From Burkholderiales bacterium (GTDB lineage: Bacteria > Pseudomonadota > Gammaproteobacteria > Burkholderiales > WYBJ01), in NCBI GenBank assembly GCA_020848435.1, contig JADLAC010000002.1, positions 62,001 to 126,000 on the forward strand: 64,000 nucleotides of DNA, read 5' to 3'. The position numbers were made by a program, and so were the translations under genes. The number at the start of each line of letters is the position of its first letter. Position 1 is the stretch's first letter. The notes beneath the pieces were generated by a model, which saw only the letters and a program-made list of their open reading frames with translations, was not told the origin of the DNA and did no database searches. Of this stretch, positions 9,740 to 18,809 are shown in pieces.

Positions 9740-11905
9740 GTGAACGACGATCGCACCGGCGCCGCGATGGATTTTCCCGACTTGCGCGCTTTTTTCGCGC
9801 CGCAGTCGTTCGCGCTGGTCGGCGCGACCGGGGATGCGACCAAGTTCGGCGGGCGGGCGATCAAGCTCACGCAGGAGTTCGGCTACCGCGGCCGCTTGTA
9901 TCCGGTGAACCCGCGCGGGGGCACGATCCGCGGCTTGACGGCGTACCCGTCGGTGCGCGATCTGCCCGAAGCGCCTGATCACGTCGGCATCGTGGTCGCG
10001 GCCGATCGGGTCATGGCCGTGCTCGAGGATTGCGCGCAGCGCGGCGCGAAGTTCGCCACCGTGCTCACCTCGGGCTTCGCGGAAACAGGTACCGAGCAGG
10101 GCAGGCGGCTGCAGGCGGCGCTCACCGAGTTCGCACGCCGCAGCGGCGTGCGCATCATGGGGCCGAATTGCAACGGCTTCATCAACTTCGTCGAGCGCGT
10201 GGTGTTCGCATCGACCGCGACCGTGTCGGCGGCGCCGCGGCCCACGGGTTACATCGGCATCGCGTCCCAAAGCGGCGGGCTCGGCATGGTGAACGCGATG
10301 TGGCGCGCGCAGGAGGCGGGGCTCGGCGTCAATCACGTGGTGACCTGCGGCAATGACGCGGATCTCGACATCCTCGACTTCGCCCACTTCATGGTGGAGG
10401 ACGCCGCGACCCGCGTGATCATGCTCATCATCGAGCGGGTGCCGAACGGGCCGAAGCTGTTCGCGCTGGCGCGCAAGGCCGCCCGCGCAGCCAAGCCGCT
10501 GTTCGTGGTCAAGCTTGGGCGCACCGAGGAGGGCCGCCGCGCGGCCGCCTCGCACACGGGCGCGATGAGTGGCTCGGACGCGGTCCACGACGCGGCGTTT
10601 CGCCAGGCCGGCATCATCCGCTGTGTCGACTGCAACGAGATGTACGAGGCCGGCATGCTGTTGGGCAGCGGCCGCCTGCCCGGCGGCCGCGGCGCCTCCA
10701 GCCTGTCGATATCCGGTGGCAATGTCGTCATGCTGACCGACCTCGGGGCCGTGCACGGCATCGCCTGGCCGCGTTACGGCGATAAGACCCAGGAAGACCT
10801 CGCGCGGCTCATGCCGAGCTACGGCAGCGTCTCCAATCCGACCGATCTCACGACCGCGGCCATGGCGAGTCCCGACATGTTCCAGCGGGTGCTGGACACG
10901 ATCGCGGCGGATGCCTCGGTCGACGTGATGATTCCCATCGTCACCTTCGGCACCAAGGCCGATATCGATTACACCATCGCGGCAGCCGAGCGCTCTTCCA
11001 AGCCCTACGCGCTGCTCTGGAGCGGGGCTTGCATCGATGTCCCCGAGCTGCGGCCGCGCGACATCGTGCGCCGGGGCGTGCCGGTCTATCGCGACGTGCT
11101 CGAATGCGTGCGCGCGGTCGGGCGCGCCATGGATTATGGCGATTTCCTGCGCCGCGCTCGCGCGACGCCGCGGCCGCGGCGCCCGCATGGCATCGACCCG
11201 GATGGCGCGCGCTCGCTGCTCGCGCGTGCAGGCGAAGGCCTGACCGAGCAGCAGAGTAAAGCCGTGCTCGCCGCCTACGGCATCCGGGTCACGCAGGAGC
11301 GCCTTGCAACCGGCGCCGAAGAGGCCGGCGCGATTGCCGCGGCGTTCGGCTCACCCGTAGCGCTCAAGATTTCGAGCGCCGATATCGCGCACAAGACCGA
11401 AGCGGGCGGCGTGCGCTTGAATGTGACCGCGCAGGCAGCGCAGTCGGTGTTTGCGGACATCGTGCGCAGCGCCAAGGACTATCGTGCCGGCGCCCGTATC
11501 GAAGGGGTGCTGGTGCAGGAAATGGCGCGCCCGGGCCTGGAGTTGATGCTGGGCGTCTCGCGCGATGCGGTGTTCGGTCCGGTGGTCGCCGTGGCCTTGG
11601 GCGGCATCCAGGTCGAAGCGCTGGCCGATGTGGTCTATCGCGTGGCCCCGGTCACGCGCGACGAGGCGGCCCGGATGTTGCAGGAGCTGCGCGGGCGGCG
11701 CCTGCTGGAGAGCGTACGCGGGGCGCCGCCGCGCGACGTCGATGCGCTGTGCGATGCGATCGAGCGCCTGTCGTGGCTGGCGATCGACCTGGTCGATCGC
11801 GTGCTGGAAGTCGACATCAATCCCTTGCTCGTCTACGAGCGCGGCGCCGGCGTGCTCGCGGTCGACGGCCTGGTCGTTCCCGCAGATGGCGGCGGCGGAG
11901 CCTGA
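9740..11905 (+). CDS. ADP-forming acyl-CoA ligase (acetate-CoA ligase family, fused alpha/beta)
   Basis: 721 residues combining both subunits of an NDP-forming acyl-CoA synthetase. In order: CoA-binding Rossmann domain (about 12-145; VGATGDATKFGG), succinyl-CoA-ligase-like domains (about 160-465; SQSGGLGMV), and a C-terminal ATP-grasp domain (about 498-721). The phosphorylatable histidine is likely His272 in ASHTGAMSGSD. It would interconvert an acyl-CoA plus ADP and Pi with a free acid plus ATP; the acid is unknown. It sits 17 nt after thrC but belongs functionally with the Bug receptor and acyl-CoA genes that follow. Confidence 0.88.
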   Translation: MNDDRTGAAMDFPDLRAFFAPQSFALVGATGDATKFGGRAIKLTQEFGYRGRLYPVNPRGGTIRGLTAYPSVRDLPEAPDHVGIVVAADRVMAVLEDCAQRGAKFATVLTSGFAETGTEQGRRLQAALTEFARRSGVRIMGPNCNGFINFVERVVFASTATVSAAPRPTGYIGIASQSGGLGMVNAMWRAQEAGLGVNHVVTCGNDADLDILDFAHFMVEDAATRVIMLIIERVPNGPKLFALARKAARAAKPLFVVKLGRTEEGRRAAASHTGAMSGSDAVHDAAFRQAGIIRCVDCNEMYEAGMLLGSGRLPGGRGASSLSISGGNVVMLTDLGAVHGIAWPRYGDKTQEDLARLMPSYGSVSNPTDLTTAAMASPDMFQRVLDTIAADASVDVMIPIVTFGTKADIDYTIAAAERSSKPYALLWSGACIDVPELRPRDIVRRGVPVYRDVLECVRAVGRAMDYGDFLRRARATPRPRRPHGIDPDGARSLLARAGEGLTEQQSKAVLAAYGIRVTQERLATGAEEAGAIAAAFGSPVALKISSADIAHKTEAGGVRLNVTAQAAQSVFADIVRSAKDYRAGARIEGVLVQEMARPGLELMLGVSRDAVFGPVVAVALGGIQVEALADVVYRVAPVTRDEAARMLQELRGRRLLESVRGAPPRDVDALCDAIERLSWLAIDLVDRVLEVDINPLLVYERGAGVLAVDGLVVPADGGGGA

Positions 11906-11973
11906 CACGCCGGCTTGAACGGCCGCCGGCGCGGCCGCATACTTGCCGCTCATGCCTGTGGGGAGGAGCAGCG

Positions 11974-12966
11974 ATGGCGGCAAGCTTGCACAGAAGAGCA
12001 ATCGGCGCGGGCGCGCTTGCGGCGGCATTGGCGGGGGCACCTGCGGTGGCCGCCGAAGGGGCGCAGTCCTATCCCAGCCGGCCGATCCGGATCGTGGTGC
12101 CGTATACCCCGGGCGGACCGGCCGATACGCTGGCGCGGCTGTTCGCGCAGAAGTTCAACGAAACCTGGGGCCAGCCCGCGATCGTCGACAACCGGCCCGG
12201 CGGCAACACCTTCATCGGCGCCGAGATCGTCGCCAAGGCGCAGCCCGACGGCTATACCCATTTCATCGCCTTCGTCGGCACGCTCGCGATCAATCCCGGC
12301 TTGTATCGCAAGCTGCCCTACGATCCGATCAAGGATTTCGAGCCCATCTCGATGCTCGCGATGGTGCCGCTCATCCTGGTCGTCAATCCCAATGTGCCCG
12401 CCAAGAACGTGAAGGACCTGATCGCGCACGCCAAGGCGAACCCGGGCAAGCTCACTTATTCGTCGGGCGGCGTGGGCCAAGGGTCGCATCTCGCAGGCGA
12501 AATCTTCGAGAGCATGACCGGGGTGGACATGGTGCATGTGCCCTACAAGGGCAACGCGCAGGCTGCCGCGGAAGTCGTCGGCGGCCATATCACGATGATC
12601 TTCGACGGCATGTCGTCGTCGCTGCCGTTCGTCAAGAGCGGCAAGCTGCGCGCGATCGGCATCACGACGGCGAAGCGGGCGAGCGCGGTGCCGAATCTGC
12701 CGACGCTCGCCGAGCAAGGGCTCACGGGCTACGACGTCGGCTCCTGGGTGGGCATACTCGCCACGGGCGGCACGCCCAAGCCCATCGTCGACAAGCTTTA
12801 CGCGGAAGTGAACCGCCTGCTCGGCACGGCGGAGATGAAAGCTAAAATCGCGGCCATCGGCCTGGAGCCGCTGGCGATGACGCCGCAGGAATTCAGCGCC
12901 TACATCAAGTCCGAAACCGCCAAGTGGGTCGGCGCCCTCAAGGCGGCCGGCATCAAACCCGAGTGA
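11974..12966 (+). CDS. Bug-family tripartite tricarboxylate transporter receptor (TctC-like)
   Basis: 330-residue periplasmic solute receptor. Signal peptide about 1-27; the mature part begins SYPSRPIRIVVPYTPGGPAD, a hallmark of Bug proteins. The ATG at 11974 follows a strong GGGAGGAG. Bug receptors bind carboxylates and other small anions, usually for TctAB-type membrane components, which are absent here, as is common for orphan Bug genes. Longer frames from 11749 overlap the ligase gene and are not needed. Confidence 0.92.
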   Translation: MAASLHRRAIGAGALAAALAGAPAVAAEGAQSYPSRPIRIVVPYTPGGPADTLARLFAQKFNETWGQPAIVDNRPGGNTFIGAEIVAKAQPDGYTHFIAFVGTLAINPGLYRKLPYDPIKDFEPISMLAMVPLILVVNPNVPAKNVKDLIAHAKANPGKLTYSSGGVGQGSHLAGEIFESMTGVDMVHVPYKGNAQAAAEVVGGHITMIFDGMSSSLPFVKSGKLRAIGITTAKRASAVPNLPTLAEQGLTGYDVGSWVGILATGGTPKPIVDKLYAEVNRLLGTAEMKAKIAAIGLEPLAMTPQEFSAYIKSETAKWVGALKAAGIKPE

Positions 12967-13096
12967 GGCTCGGGCCGTGACGAGGCCGGCGCTGTATCGC
13001 TGGCGCTGTGGAGGAACGCCGATAGCAGATGCTGCCGAATCGGGTAGCCCTTACATCGTCCCGGAGCGGACGATCCGGGGCATTCGCGAATGAGGC

Positions 13097-13897
13097 CTAC
13101 GCCCGCCGATACCAGGCCGCGGCGCGCTTCTCGCGGAACGAGGCGAGTCCCTCGACGGCCTCGCTCGAGCGCCGCTTGGCGGCGTGCTGCTCGACCAGCC
13201 GATTGAAGCCCTGGGTGGTGAGATTGCCCCACGCGTAATCGATGGCGACCGCCTTGGTCTGTGCGTTCGCTTCCGCGGCGTTTTGCAGGAGCTGATCGAC
13301 TATGCGCTCGCCCGCCGCCGCGAGCTCCGCGGCCGCGACCACCTCGTGCACCAGCCCGATGCGGCGCGCCTCCTCGGCGCCGAAGCGCTCGCCCGTCAAG
13401 GCATAGCGGCGTACCTGGCGCACGCCGATCGCATCGTTCAACTGCGGGATGATGATGCCCGCCATCAAGCCCCAGCGTGTTTCGGCGATGGAAAAAAGCG
13501 CGTTGTCGGCCGCGATGACGACATCGCACGCCGACACGATGCCGGTGCCGCCGCCGAAGCAGCCGCCCTGCACCAAGGCCACCGTGGGCACCGGCAGATG
13601 GTTCAATCGATGCACGGCCTCGGCCGTGGCGCGCGACGCCAGGACATTGGCCGCGACCGGCTGTGTCGATACTTGCTGTAACCAGGTGAGATCGGCGCCG
13701 GCCTGGAAATGCTTGCCGGCGCCGCGCAGCACCACCACCCGCAAGCCCGACTCCTGTCCGAGCGCGTCGATCGCGGCCAGCACGCCCTGCACCAGGTCGG
13801 CGTTGTACGCGTTGTTGACCTCGGGCCGATTGAGGGTCACGGTCGCCACACCGCGGGCATCGAGCGCCCACAGCACCGGTTGGTCGTTCATGGTCAT
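13097..13897 (-). CDS. Enoyl-CoA hydratase/isomerase family protein
   Basis: 266 residues, full-length crotonase fold. The oxyanion-hole segment CFGGGTGIVSACD and the FSIAETRWGL segment with a catalytic-type Glu are present, as is RYALTGERFGAEEA. It probably hydrates or isomerises an enoyl-CoA in fatty-acid or branched/aromatic acid breakdown. It is transcribed alone, facing the upstream Bug gene, and diverges from the acyl-CoA dehydrogenase gene across about 170 nt, suggesting shared control. The substrate is not determinable. Confidence 0.9.
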   Translation of the reverse strand: MTMNDQPVLWALDARGVATVTLNRPEVNNAYNADLVQGVLAAIDALGQESGLRVVVLRGAGKHFQAGADLTWLQQVSTQPVAANVLASRATAEAVHRLNHLPVPTVALVQGGCFGGGTGIVSACDVVIAADNALFSIAETRWGLMAGIIIPQLNDAIGVRQVRRYALTGERFGAEEARRIGLVHEVVAAAELAAAGERIVDQLLQNAAEANAQTKAVAIDYAWGNLTTQGFNRLVEQHAAKRRSSEAVEGLASFREKRAAAWYRRA

Positions 13898-14068
13898 TGC
13901 TCCGATCGAGGGTTCAGGGAGAGATCAGGAAAGTAGCGTATGCAATCGATGCGCGCTCGCGGCGGCTTCGGCTGCGTGGACTGTAGCCGCGTGCTCGCGC
14001 GAACGTCAATCGGCGCGGTGCTATGATGGCCTTAGCGCGCTCCGCAGCCACACGGCCACCTCATCGCC

Positions 14069-15754
14069 ATGGCGTTCATCCAGTCGCCGCCGCAGCTCGG
14101 CAATCTGTATTCGCATGATCCGCCGTTGCGTGGATTGCTGCGCCAGTCCTTGCCCTCCGCCGTGCTGGCCGAATGCGAATCGCAGTTGCTGGAGCTGGGG
14201 GAGCTGGGCGCGGGCGAGCTGTATCGCATGCAACTCGACGACCGGCTCGACGAGCCCCAGCTCCAGCAATGGGATGCGTGGGGCAACCGGATCGATCGCG
14301 TGCGCGTGAGCGCGTTGTGGCAGCGCGCCGAAGCGCTCGCCGCGCGCCATGGATTGGTCGCCGAGGCCTACGAGCGGACCTTCGGCAGGCATTCGCGCCT
14401 GGTGCAATTCGCGAAGATCTATCTCTTCGCCGCCTCCACGGATGTGTACTGCTGTCCCCTGGCGATGACCGACGGGGCCGCGCGCGCGTTGCTTGACTCG
14501 GGCAACGAGGCGCTGATCGAGCGCGCCCTCCCGCATCTCACCAGCCGCGACGCCGGCGCTTTCTGGACCAGCGGCCAGTGGATGACCGAGTCGAGCGGCG
14601 GCTCCGACGTGGGCACCAGCACGACGCTCGCCCGGCAGGACGCGAGCGGCCGCTGGCGCTTGTACGGCCGCAAGTGGTTCACCTCGGCGGCTGCCTCGCA
14701 GATGGCGCTGACCCTGGCACGCCCCGAAGGCAATCCGGCGGGCGGACGCGGTCTGGCCCTGTTCTACCTCGAGACGCGCACGGCCGACGGAACGCTCAAC
14801 GGTATGCGCATCAACCGCCTCAAGGACAAGCTCGGGACCCGCAAGGTGCCGACGGCTGAGATCGAGCTCGAAGGCACGTACGCCGAGCCGGTGCGGGGCC
14901 TCGACCACGGCGTGCGCCACATCGCGCCCATGCTCAATATCACCCGCGCGTGGAATGCCATCGTCGCGGTCGCGCTGATGCGTCGCGGCATCGCGCTGGC
15001 GCTCGACTACGCTGCGCGCCGCAGCGCCTTCGGCGCGCGCCTGATCGAGCAGCCGCTGCACGGCGAGACGCTGGCAGCGCTGGAGACCGAGTGCCGCGGC
15101 GCGCTGCACCTGACCTGCTACGTCGCGGAGCTGATCGGCCGGGCCGAGGCCGCAGCCGCCGGCGAGGAGCAGCTCAAGCTCTTACGCGTGCTCACGCCCG
15201 TTGCCAAGGCGCTCACCGGACGCCAGGCGGTCGCGGTCTTGAGCGAAGTGGCGGAAGCGTTCGGCGGCGCGGGCTACATCGAGGACTGCGGCGTTGCGCT
15301 GCTCGTGCGCGATGCCCACGTGCTGCCGATCTGGGAGGGAACCACGAACGTGCTCGCGTTGGACGCGCTGCGCTTGCTCGCCGATGGGGGCTTCAGCCTG
15401 TTGCGGCGCGAGCTGGGCTTCGTGCTCGGCGCGATCCGCTCGCCCGCGCTGGTGGCCGTGTCGGCGCGGATCGAGGCCGCGTTCGATGCGATCGCCGAGT
15501 GCCTGCACAGGCCGCGGCCACAGGCGGCACTGGAGGCCGACGCGCGCCGCATCGCCCTCGGGATCGGGCGCGGTTTCGCGGCGGCTCTCCTGGCACGACA
15601 TGCACAATGGGCCGAGGACAATGATGCGGATCGCAGCCCTGCGTTCGCGGCGCGGCGCTTCGTCGAGCAAGGGCTGTTTCCACGCGGCGACAGTGCGCCG
15701 GAGGACAGCGGCGAAGCGATCGCGCTGCTCGGGTCAGGTGCCTACCGGAGTTGA
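14069..15754 (+). CDS. Acyl-CoA dehydrogenase family protein, AidB-like
   Basis: 561 residues, longer than a standard 380-residue acyl-CoA dehydrogenase. The N-terminal extension (NLYSHDPPLRGLLR) is typical of the AidB-like/long-form branch. The FAD region is marked by WMTESSGGSDVGT, and the C-terminal domain has GGAGYIEDCGVALLVRDA and the IWEGTTNVLALD flavin segment. It likely oxidises an acyl-CoA to the enoyl-CoA; AidB homologues also bind DNA, which cannot be judged here. It lies opposite the enoyl-CoA hydratase gene, consistent with one beta-oxidation-like route. Confidence 0.88.
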   Translation: MAFIQSPPQLGNLYSHDPPLRGLLRQSLPSAVLAECESQLLELGELGAGELYRMQLDDRLDEPQLQQWDAWGNRIDRVRVSALWQRAEALAARHGLVAEAYERTFGRHSRLVQFAKIYLFAASTDVYCCPLAMTDGAARALLDSGNEALIERALPHLTSRDAGAFWTSGQWMTESSGGSDVGTSTTLARQDASGRWRLYGRKWFTSAAASQMALTLARPEGNPAGGRGLALFYLETRTADGTLNGMRINRLKDKLGTRKVPTAEIELEGTYAEPVRGLDHGVRHIAPMLNITRAWNAIVAVALMRRGIALALDYAARRSAFGARLIEQPLHGETLAALETECRGALHLTCYVAELIGRAEAAAAGEEQLKLLRVLTPVAKALTGRQAVAVLSEVAEAFGGAGYIEDCGVALLVRDAHVLPIWEGTTNVLALDALRLLADGGFSLLRRELGFVLGAIRSPALVAVSARIEAAFDAIAECLHRPRPQAALEADARRIALGIGRGFAAALLARHAQWAEDNDADRSPAFAARRFVEQGLFPRGDSAPEDSGEAIALLGSGAYRS

Positions 15755-15831
15755 TTTCGCGCGCATGGCTCGCTTGAGCTTAGGCCGAAAGCGCAGTACC
15801 CTTTTCCCCGTTCTCCTGCCTCGAACCGCTC

Positions 15832-16773
15832 ATGGACCTTGCCCGTATCAAGCCGCCGGCGCCCCCGCTTGCCGAGGCAGAGCACTTTCTCGCGCGGATC
15901 GATGTGCTGATCGATTGGGCGGCGCTGGAAGCGAATTCCACTGCGGACCACGCCGAGGAACGCGTCCCGCCCGCAGCGCTCAAGATCGCGCTGTTGAAGC
16001 AGTGGTACGGATTCTCCGACCAGGAGGCGCAATTCCACATCCTCGATCGGCTGTCGTTTCGCAGCTTCCTCGGTTTCGCCGGTGACGCCAGCACGGCCGA
16101 CGCCGAAATCCTGAACGAGCTGAGCGAGGGCATGTGGGCGCGGCACACCGCCATGGCCGGCGCGCTGGAGCGCATCGAAGAGCAATTGCGCGCGCTGGGC
16201 TACGCGGTGCGCAGCGGCGAGCTGCGTGATCCTTCGCTGGCACCTTGCACCGAAAGTGGCGAGCCCTTGCCGGAGGCGCGCACGACCTCGATGTTCCGTC
16301 CCGGGGAGCTGGGCCGCATGGTCGAGGCGGTGACCGCCAAGGCTCATGCGGAAGGCATAACCCCGGCGACCTCGCAAGACCGGCTCAAGGCGCCGGCCGC
16401 GCCGCTCGCGCCTGTCGAGCCCGCCGCGCCGAGCGTGCGCGGCGTTCCCAGTGCTCCGGCCGAACAGCCGATTCGCGCCGTGCTCGAATGGCCGTGGGGG
16501 CAGCGCAGCGAGTTGAGCGAGCATTTGAACATCGGGCGCGATTACACGTTTTCCCCGCTCGCGCGCGAGCTCACGCCCTACACCCACGTCTCGCGCAAGC
16601 ACGCGGAGCTGTTGGTCTACGGCGACGGTGTCTGGGTACGCGACCTCGGTTCCCGCAACGGCACGTACGTCAACAACGACGAAGTGCCCAAGGGTCAGGC
16701 GTATCTGATCGACGGCGACTCGATCATCCGCTTCGGCCCGCTGCTGGCGGCATCCCTCAAGATCGTCGCCTGA
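15832..16773 (+). CDS. IS5-transposase N-domain (DUF772-like) fused to an FHA domain
   Basis: 313 residues with two unlike halves. Residues about 15-125 read like the DNA-binding N-terminus of IS5/IS1182-type transposases: the pattern IDWAALE, then PPAALKIALLKQWYGFSD, then DRLSFRSFLGF and ILNELSEGMW. The DDE catalytic domain that should follow is absent. Instead a Pro/Ala-rich linker (about 180-215) leads to a C-terminal FHA domain (about 218-313) with RKHAELLVYG and GSRNGTYVNN, which recognises phosphothreonine. The reading frame is intact and its composition matches its neighbours, so it looks domesticated rather than decaying. Function unknown; a phosphorylation-dependent DNA or protein adaptor is inference. 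Confidence 0.75.
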   Translation: MDLARIKPPAPPLAEAEHFLARIDVLIDWAALEANSTADHAEERVPPAALKIALLKQWYGFSDQEAQFHILDRLSFRSFLGFAGDASTADAEILNELSEGMWARHTAMAGALERIEEQLRALGYAVRSGELRDPSLAPCTESGEPLPEARTTSMFRPGELGRMVEAVTAKAHAEGITPATSQDRLKAPAAPLAPVEPAAPSVRGVPSAPAEQPIRAVLEWPWGQRSELSEHLNIGRDYTFSPLARELTPYTHVSRKHAELLVYGDGVWVRDLGSRNGTYVNNDEVPKGQAYLIDGDSIIRFGPLLAASLKIVA

Positions 16774-16797
16774 GCCGGCTGCGCATCGCTGCCTTGC

Positions 16798-17376
16798 TCA
16801 GGGCGCGAGCGCCAGCAGCATCATGTCGTTCAGATCGGTCGGCACGGGCAGCGCGCGCGCTCGCAACTGCTGCAGCAACTGCTGTTGCTGCTCGGGCGCG
16901 AGCGTCCGATAGTTCGCGGCGAAGCGCTCGGCCAAGGCGCGCTTGTCCGCGGCGGACAAGCGATCGAGCTGGCGATGGGTGAAGCTCACCTGGCGCGCCA
17001 CGTTGACGAATTGACTCAAGATCGCGGGCCGTTGCGCGCTGTTGGCCGGATCGCTCAAAGCCTTGTCGAGGCCGGCGAGCAGCTCCGCGCGCTGTGCGGC
17101 GCTGAGATAGACGAAACTCTCGTCCACCAACGCGCGCAAGTCGGACGCGTCCATGCTGGCCGGGGCCTTGACGAGCGGCAGCGGCACCGGCACCGGCGCG
17201 CGCGGCCGTTTCTGCGCCTCGGCTTCGAGGTGGGAATCGATCAGGTTCTTGGCGAAGCCGAGCACGAACATGAGCAGCGGATCGGCGGCTTGAGCCGGCG
17301 CCGCATGTAGGACCGATCCGAGCAGCAAGGCGCAGCCGAGCCGCGAAAGCATCGGGCGCGTGCGTGTCGAGGCCAT
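16798..17376 (-). CDS. Hypothetical secreted protein
   Basis: 192 residues from ATG 17374-17376. The N-terminus is a clear signal peptide (basic start, hydrophobic LGCALLLGSVLHAAPAQA, cleavage near 29-31). The mature protein is alpha-helical with conserved-looking blocks FAKNLIDSHLEAEAQ, DESFVYLSAAQRAELLAGL and a Gln-rich LAPEQQQQLLQQLRARALP. I recognise no family. It is probably periplasmic or a lipid-free envelope protein. It converges with the FHA gene and is downstream of the MmgE/PrpD gene in the opposite sense of numbering. Confidence 0.7.
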   Translation of the reverse strand: MASTRTRPMLSRLGCALLLGSVLHAAPAQAADPLLMFVLGFAKNLIDSHLEAEAQKRPRAPVPVPLPLVKAPASMDASDLRALVDESFVYLSAAQRAELLAGLDKALSDPANSAQRPAILSQFVNVARQVSFTHRQLDRLSAADKRALAERFAANYRTLAPEQQQQLLQQLRARALPVPTDLNDMMLLALAP

Positions 17377-17435
17377 GCGCACTCCCAGGGCCAGTCGGGG
17401 AAGCAAGTCTAGCGCACTCCGCGGACGGCGCAAGA

Positions 17436-17461
17436 GGGAGAATAAGCGGGGAGAATAAGCG
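17436..17461. repeat. 13-bp perfect tandem duplication
   Basis: The 13-mer GGGAGAATAAGCG occurs twice head to tail (17436-17448 and 17449-17461) just after the MmgE/PrpD stop codon. Probably a replication-slippage product. Confidence 0.8.
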
Positions 17462-17465
17462 CGCC

Positions 17466-18809
17466 CTACGCCAGCATGCGTATCACTTCGGCGGCATCCT
17501 CGCTTCGGTCCAGACCCCAGACCGCATCGATCAATGCCGGCACGCGATGGGCGTGGTCGCAACGGCTCGCCAGCTCGCGCACCTTGGCTTCGAGCTGCGC
17601 ATCGCTCAGCGGCCGCTCCAGGCTGCCGAGGCCGTGCGCGAGATCGCGCTCGTAGCTGCGTCCGTCGCTGAGCTCGACCAAGACCTGCGCGGCATCGACC
17701 GCGATGCTCGCGTCCTCTTCCACGACTACGCGCTCGCCGAAAGACTGCACGGCCGGCGCGTTGGTACAGGCGTCGGTATACTGGCTCACGCCCGCCGCGC
17801 CGTAGAGAAAGCATACCGCGACGCTGTGTTGGGCGCTCACCGCGGCTTCGCGCCCCGAGCGCGGGGCCGGCCGGTCGGCGCGCTGGCGCAGCAGCGGATT
17901 GCCGCGGACCCGCACGCGCTGCACGCTCTCGGCTTCTATCTGGTACTGCTCGCGCAAGCTCAGACAGGCATCCACCACCGGATGCAGCACTACGCCGCTC
18001 GGATACGGCTTGAGCGCATTGCGGCTGATTTCCCAGCGCTCGCCGAGTCCTTCGGTCAACGCCTCGATGCACGGCGTTTCGCCCAGCACTCGAACGAAGC
18101 CGCGCTCGCCCTCCAGGGTGAGCGGCGCGGCGGTGAAGCCCTGTTTCGCGAGCAGCGCCGCCAGCAGGCCGTTACGCGCAGCATTGCCGACGCTGACGCT
18201 TTTCGCCATGCTGCCGAGGCTCTCGACCAGGCCGCAGGCCTGGTTCGCCGCGAGCCCCAGGGCCCAGACCGTGCGCTCGAAATCGAGCGCCATCGCCTTC
18301 GCCGCGCCCGCGGCCGCGCCCACGACCCCGCAGGTGCTGGTGATGTGCCAGCCGCGGACATAATGGCGGGGCGTGACCGCATTTCCCAGCCGGCAGGCGA
18401 TCTCGATGCCGAGCGCGAGCGCGTGCAACAGGGTCGCGCCGGGCATGGGCGCGCCCTCGCTCAGCGCGAGCAGCGGCGGCGCAACCGGAGCACTCGGGTG
18501 GATGACGCTCGGATAATGGGTGTCGTCGAAGTCCAGCACGTTGCCGCTGGCAGCGTTGACGAACGCCGCCGTGAGGCGATCGACCCGCTCGCTGCGGCCG
18601 ATGATGCCGGCTTGCGGCGGCCCCGAATGCTCGCGCAAGACCGCGAGCGCGTATTCCACCGCCTGGTCGCGCGCGCCGCCCAAGGCGGCGCCCAGGAAGT
18701 TGAGCAGGCAGCGCTTGACCTCGTGCTGCACGCGCGCGGGCAGGCTCTCCCACGTGGAGCCGAGGATGAAGCGCGCGAGGGTGGCGGTGGGTTGCTCGTG
18801 AACGTTCAT
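17466..18809 (-). CDS. MmgE/PrpD family protein
   Basis: 447 residues from ATG 18807-18809. MmgE/PrpD proteins include 2-methylcitrate dehydratase and cis-aconitate decarboxylase; the helical N-domain motif DFDDTHYPSVIHPSAPV and the GWHITSTCGVVGAAAGAAK segment place it here. It likely dehydrates or decarboxylates a hydroxy- or tricarboxylic acid; no prpB/prpC neighbours are present, so methylcitrate is not supported. The start overlaps the stop of the alpha/beta hydrolase gene (ATGA), indicating a two-gene operon. It is one of three MmgE/PrpD genes in the window. Confidence 0.9.
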   Translation of the reverse strand: MNVHEQPTATLARFILGSTWESLPARVQHEVKRCLLNFLGAALGGARDQAVEYALAVLREHSGPPQAGIIGRSERVDRLTAAFVNAASGNVLDFDDTHYPSVIHPSAPVAPPLLALSEGAPMPGATLLHALALGIEIACRLGNAVTPRHYVRGWHITSTCGVVGAAAGAAKAMALDFERTVWALGLAANQACGLVESLGSMAKSVSVGNAARNGLLAALLAKQGFTAAPLTLEGERGFVRVLGETPCIEALTEGLGERWEISRNALKPYPSGVVLHPVVDACLSLREQYQIEAESVQRVRVRGNPLLRQRADRPAPRSGREAAVSAQHSVAVCFLYGAAGVSQYTDACTNAPAVQSFGERVVVEEDASIAVDAAQVLVELSDGRSYERDLAHGLGSLERPLSDAQLEAKVRELASRCDHAHRVPALIDAVWGLDRSEDAAEVIRMLA

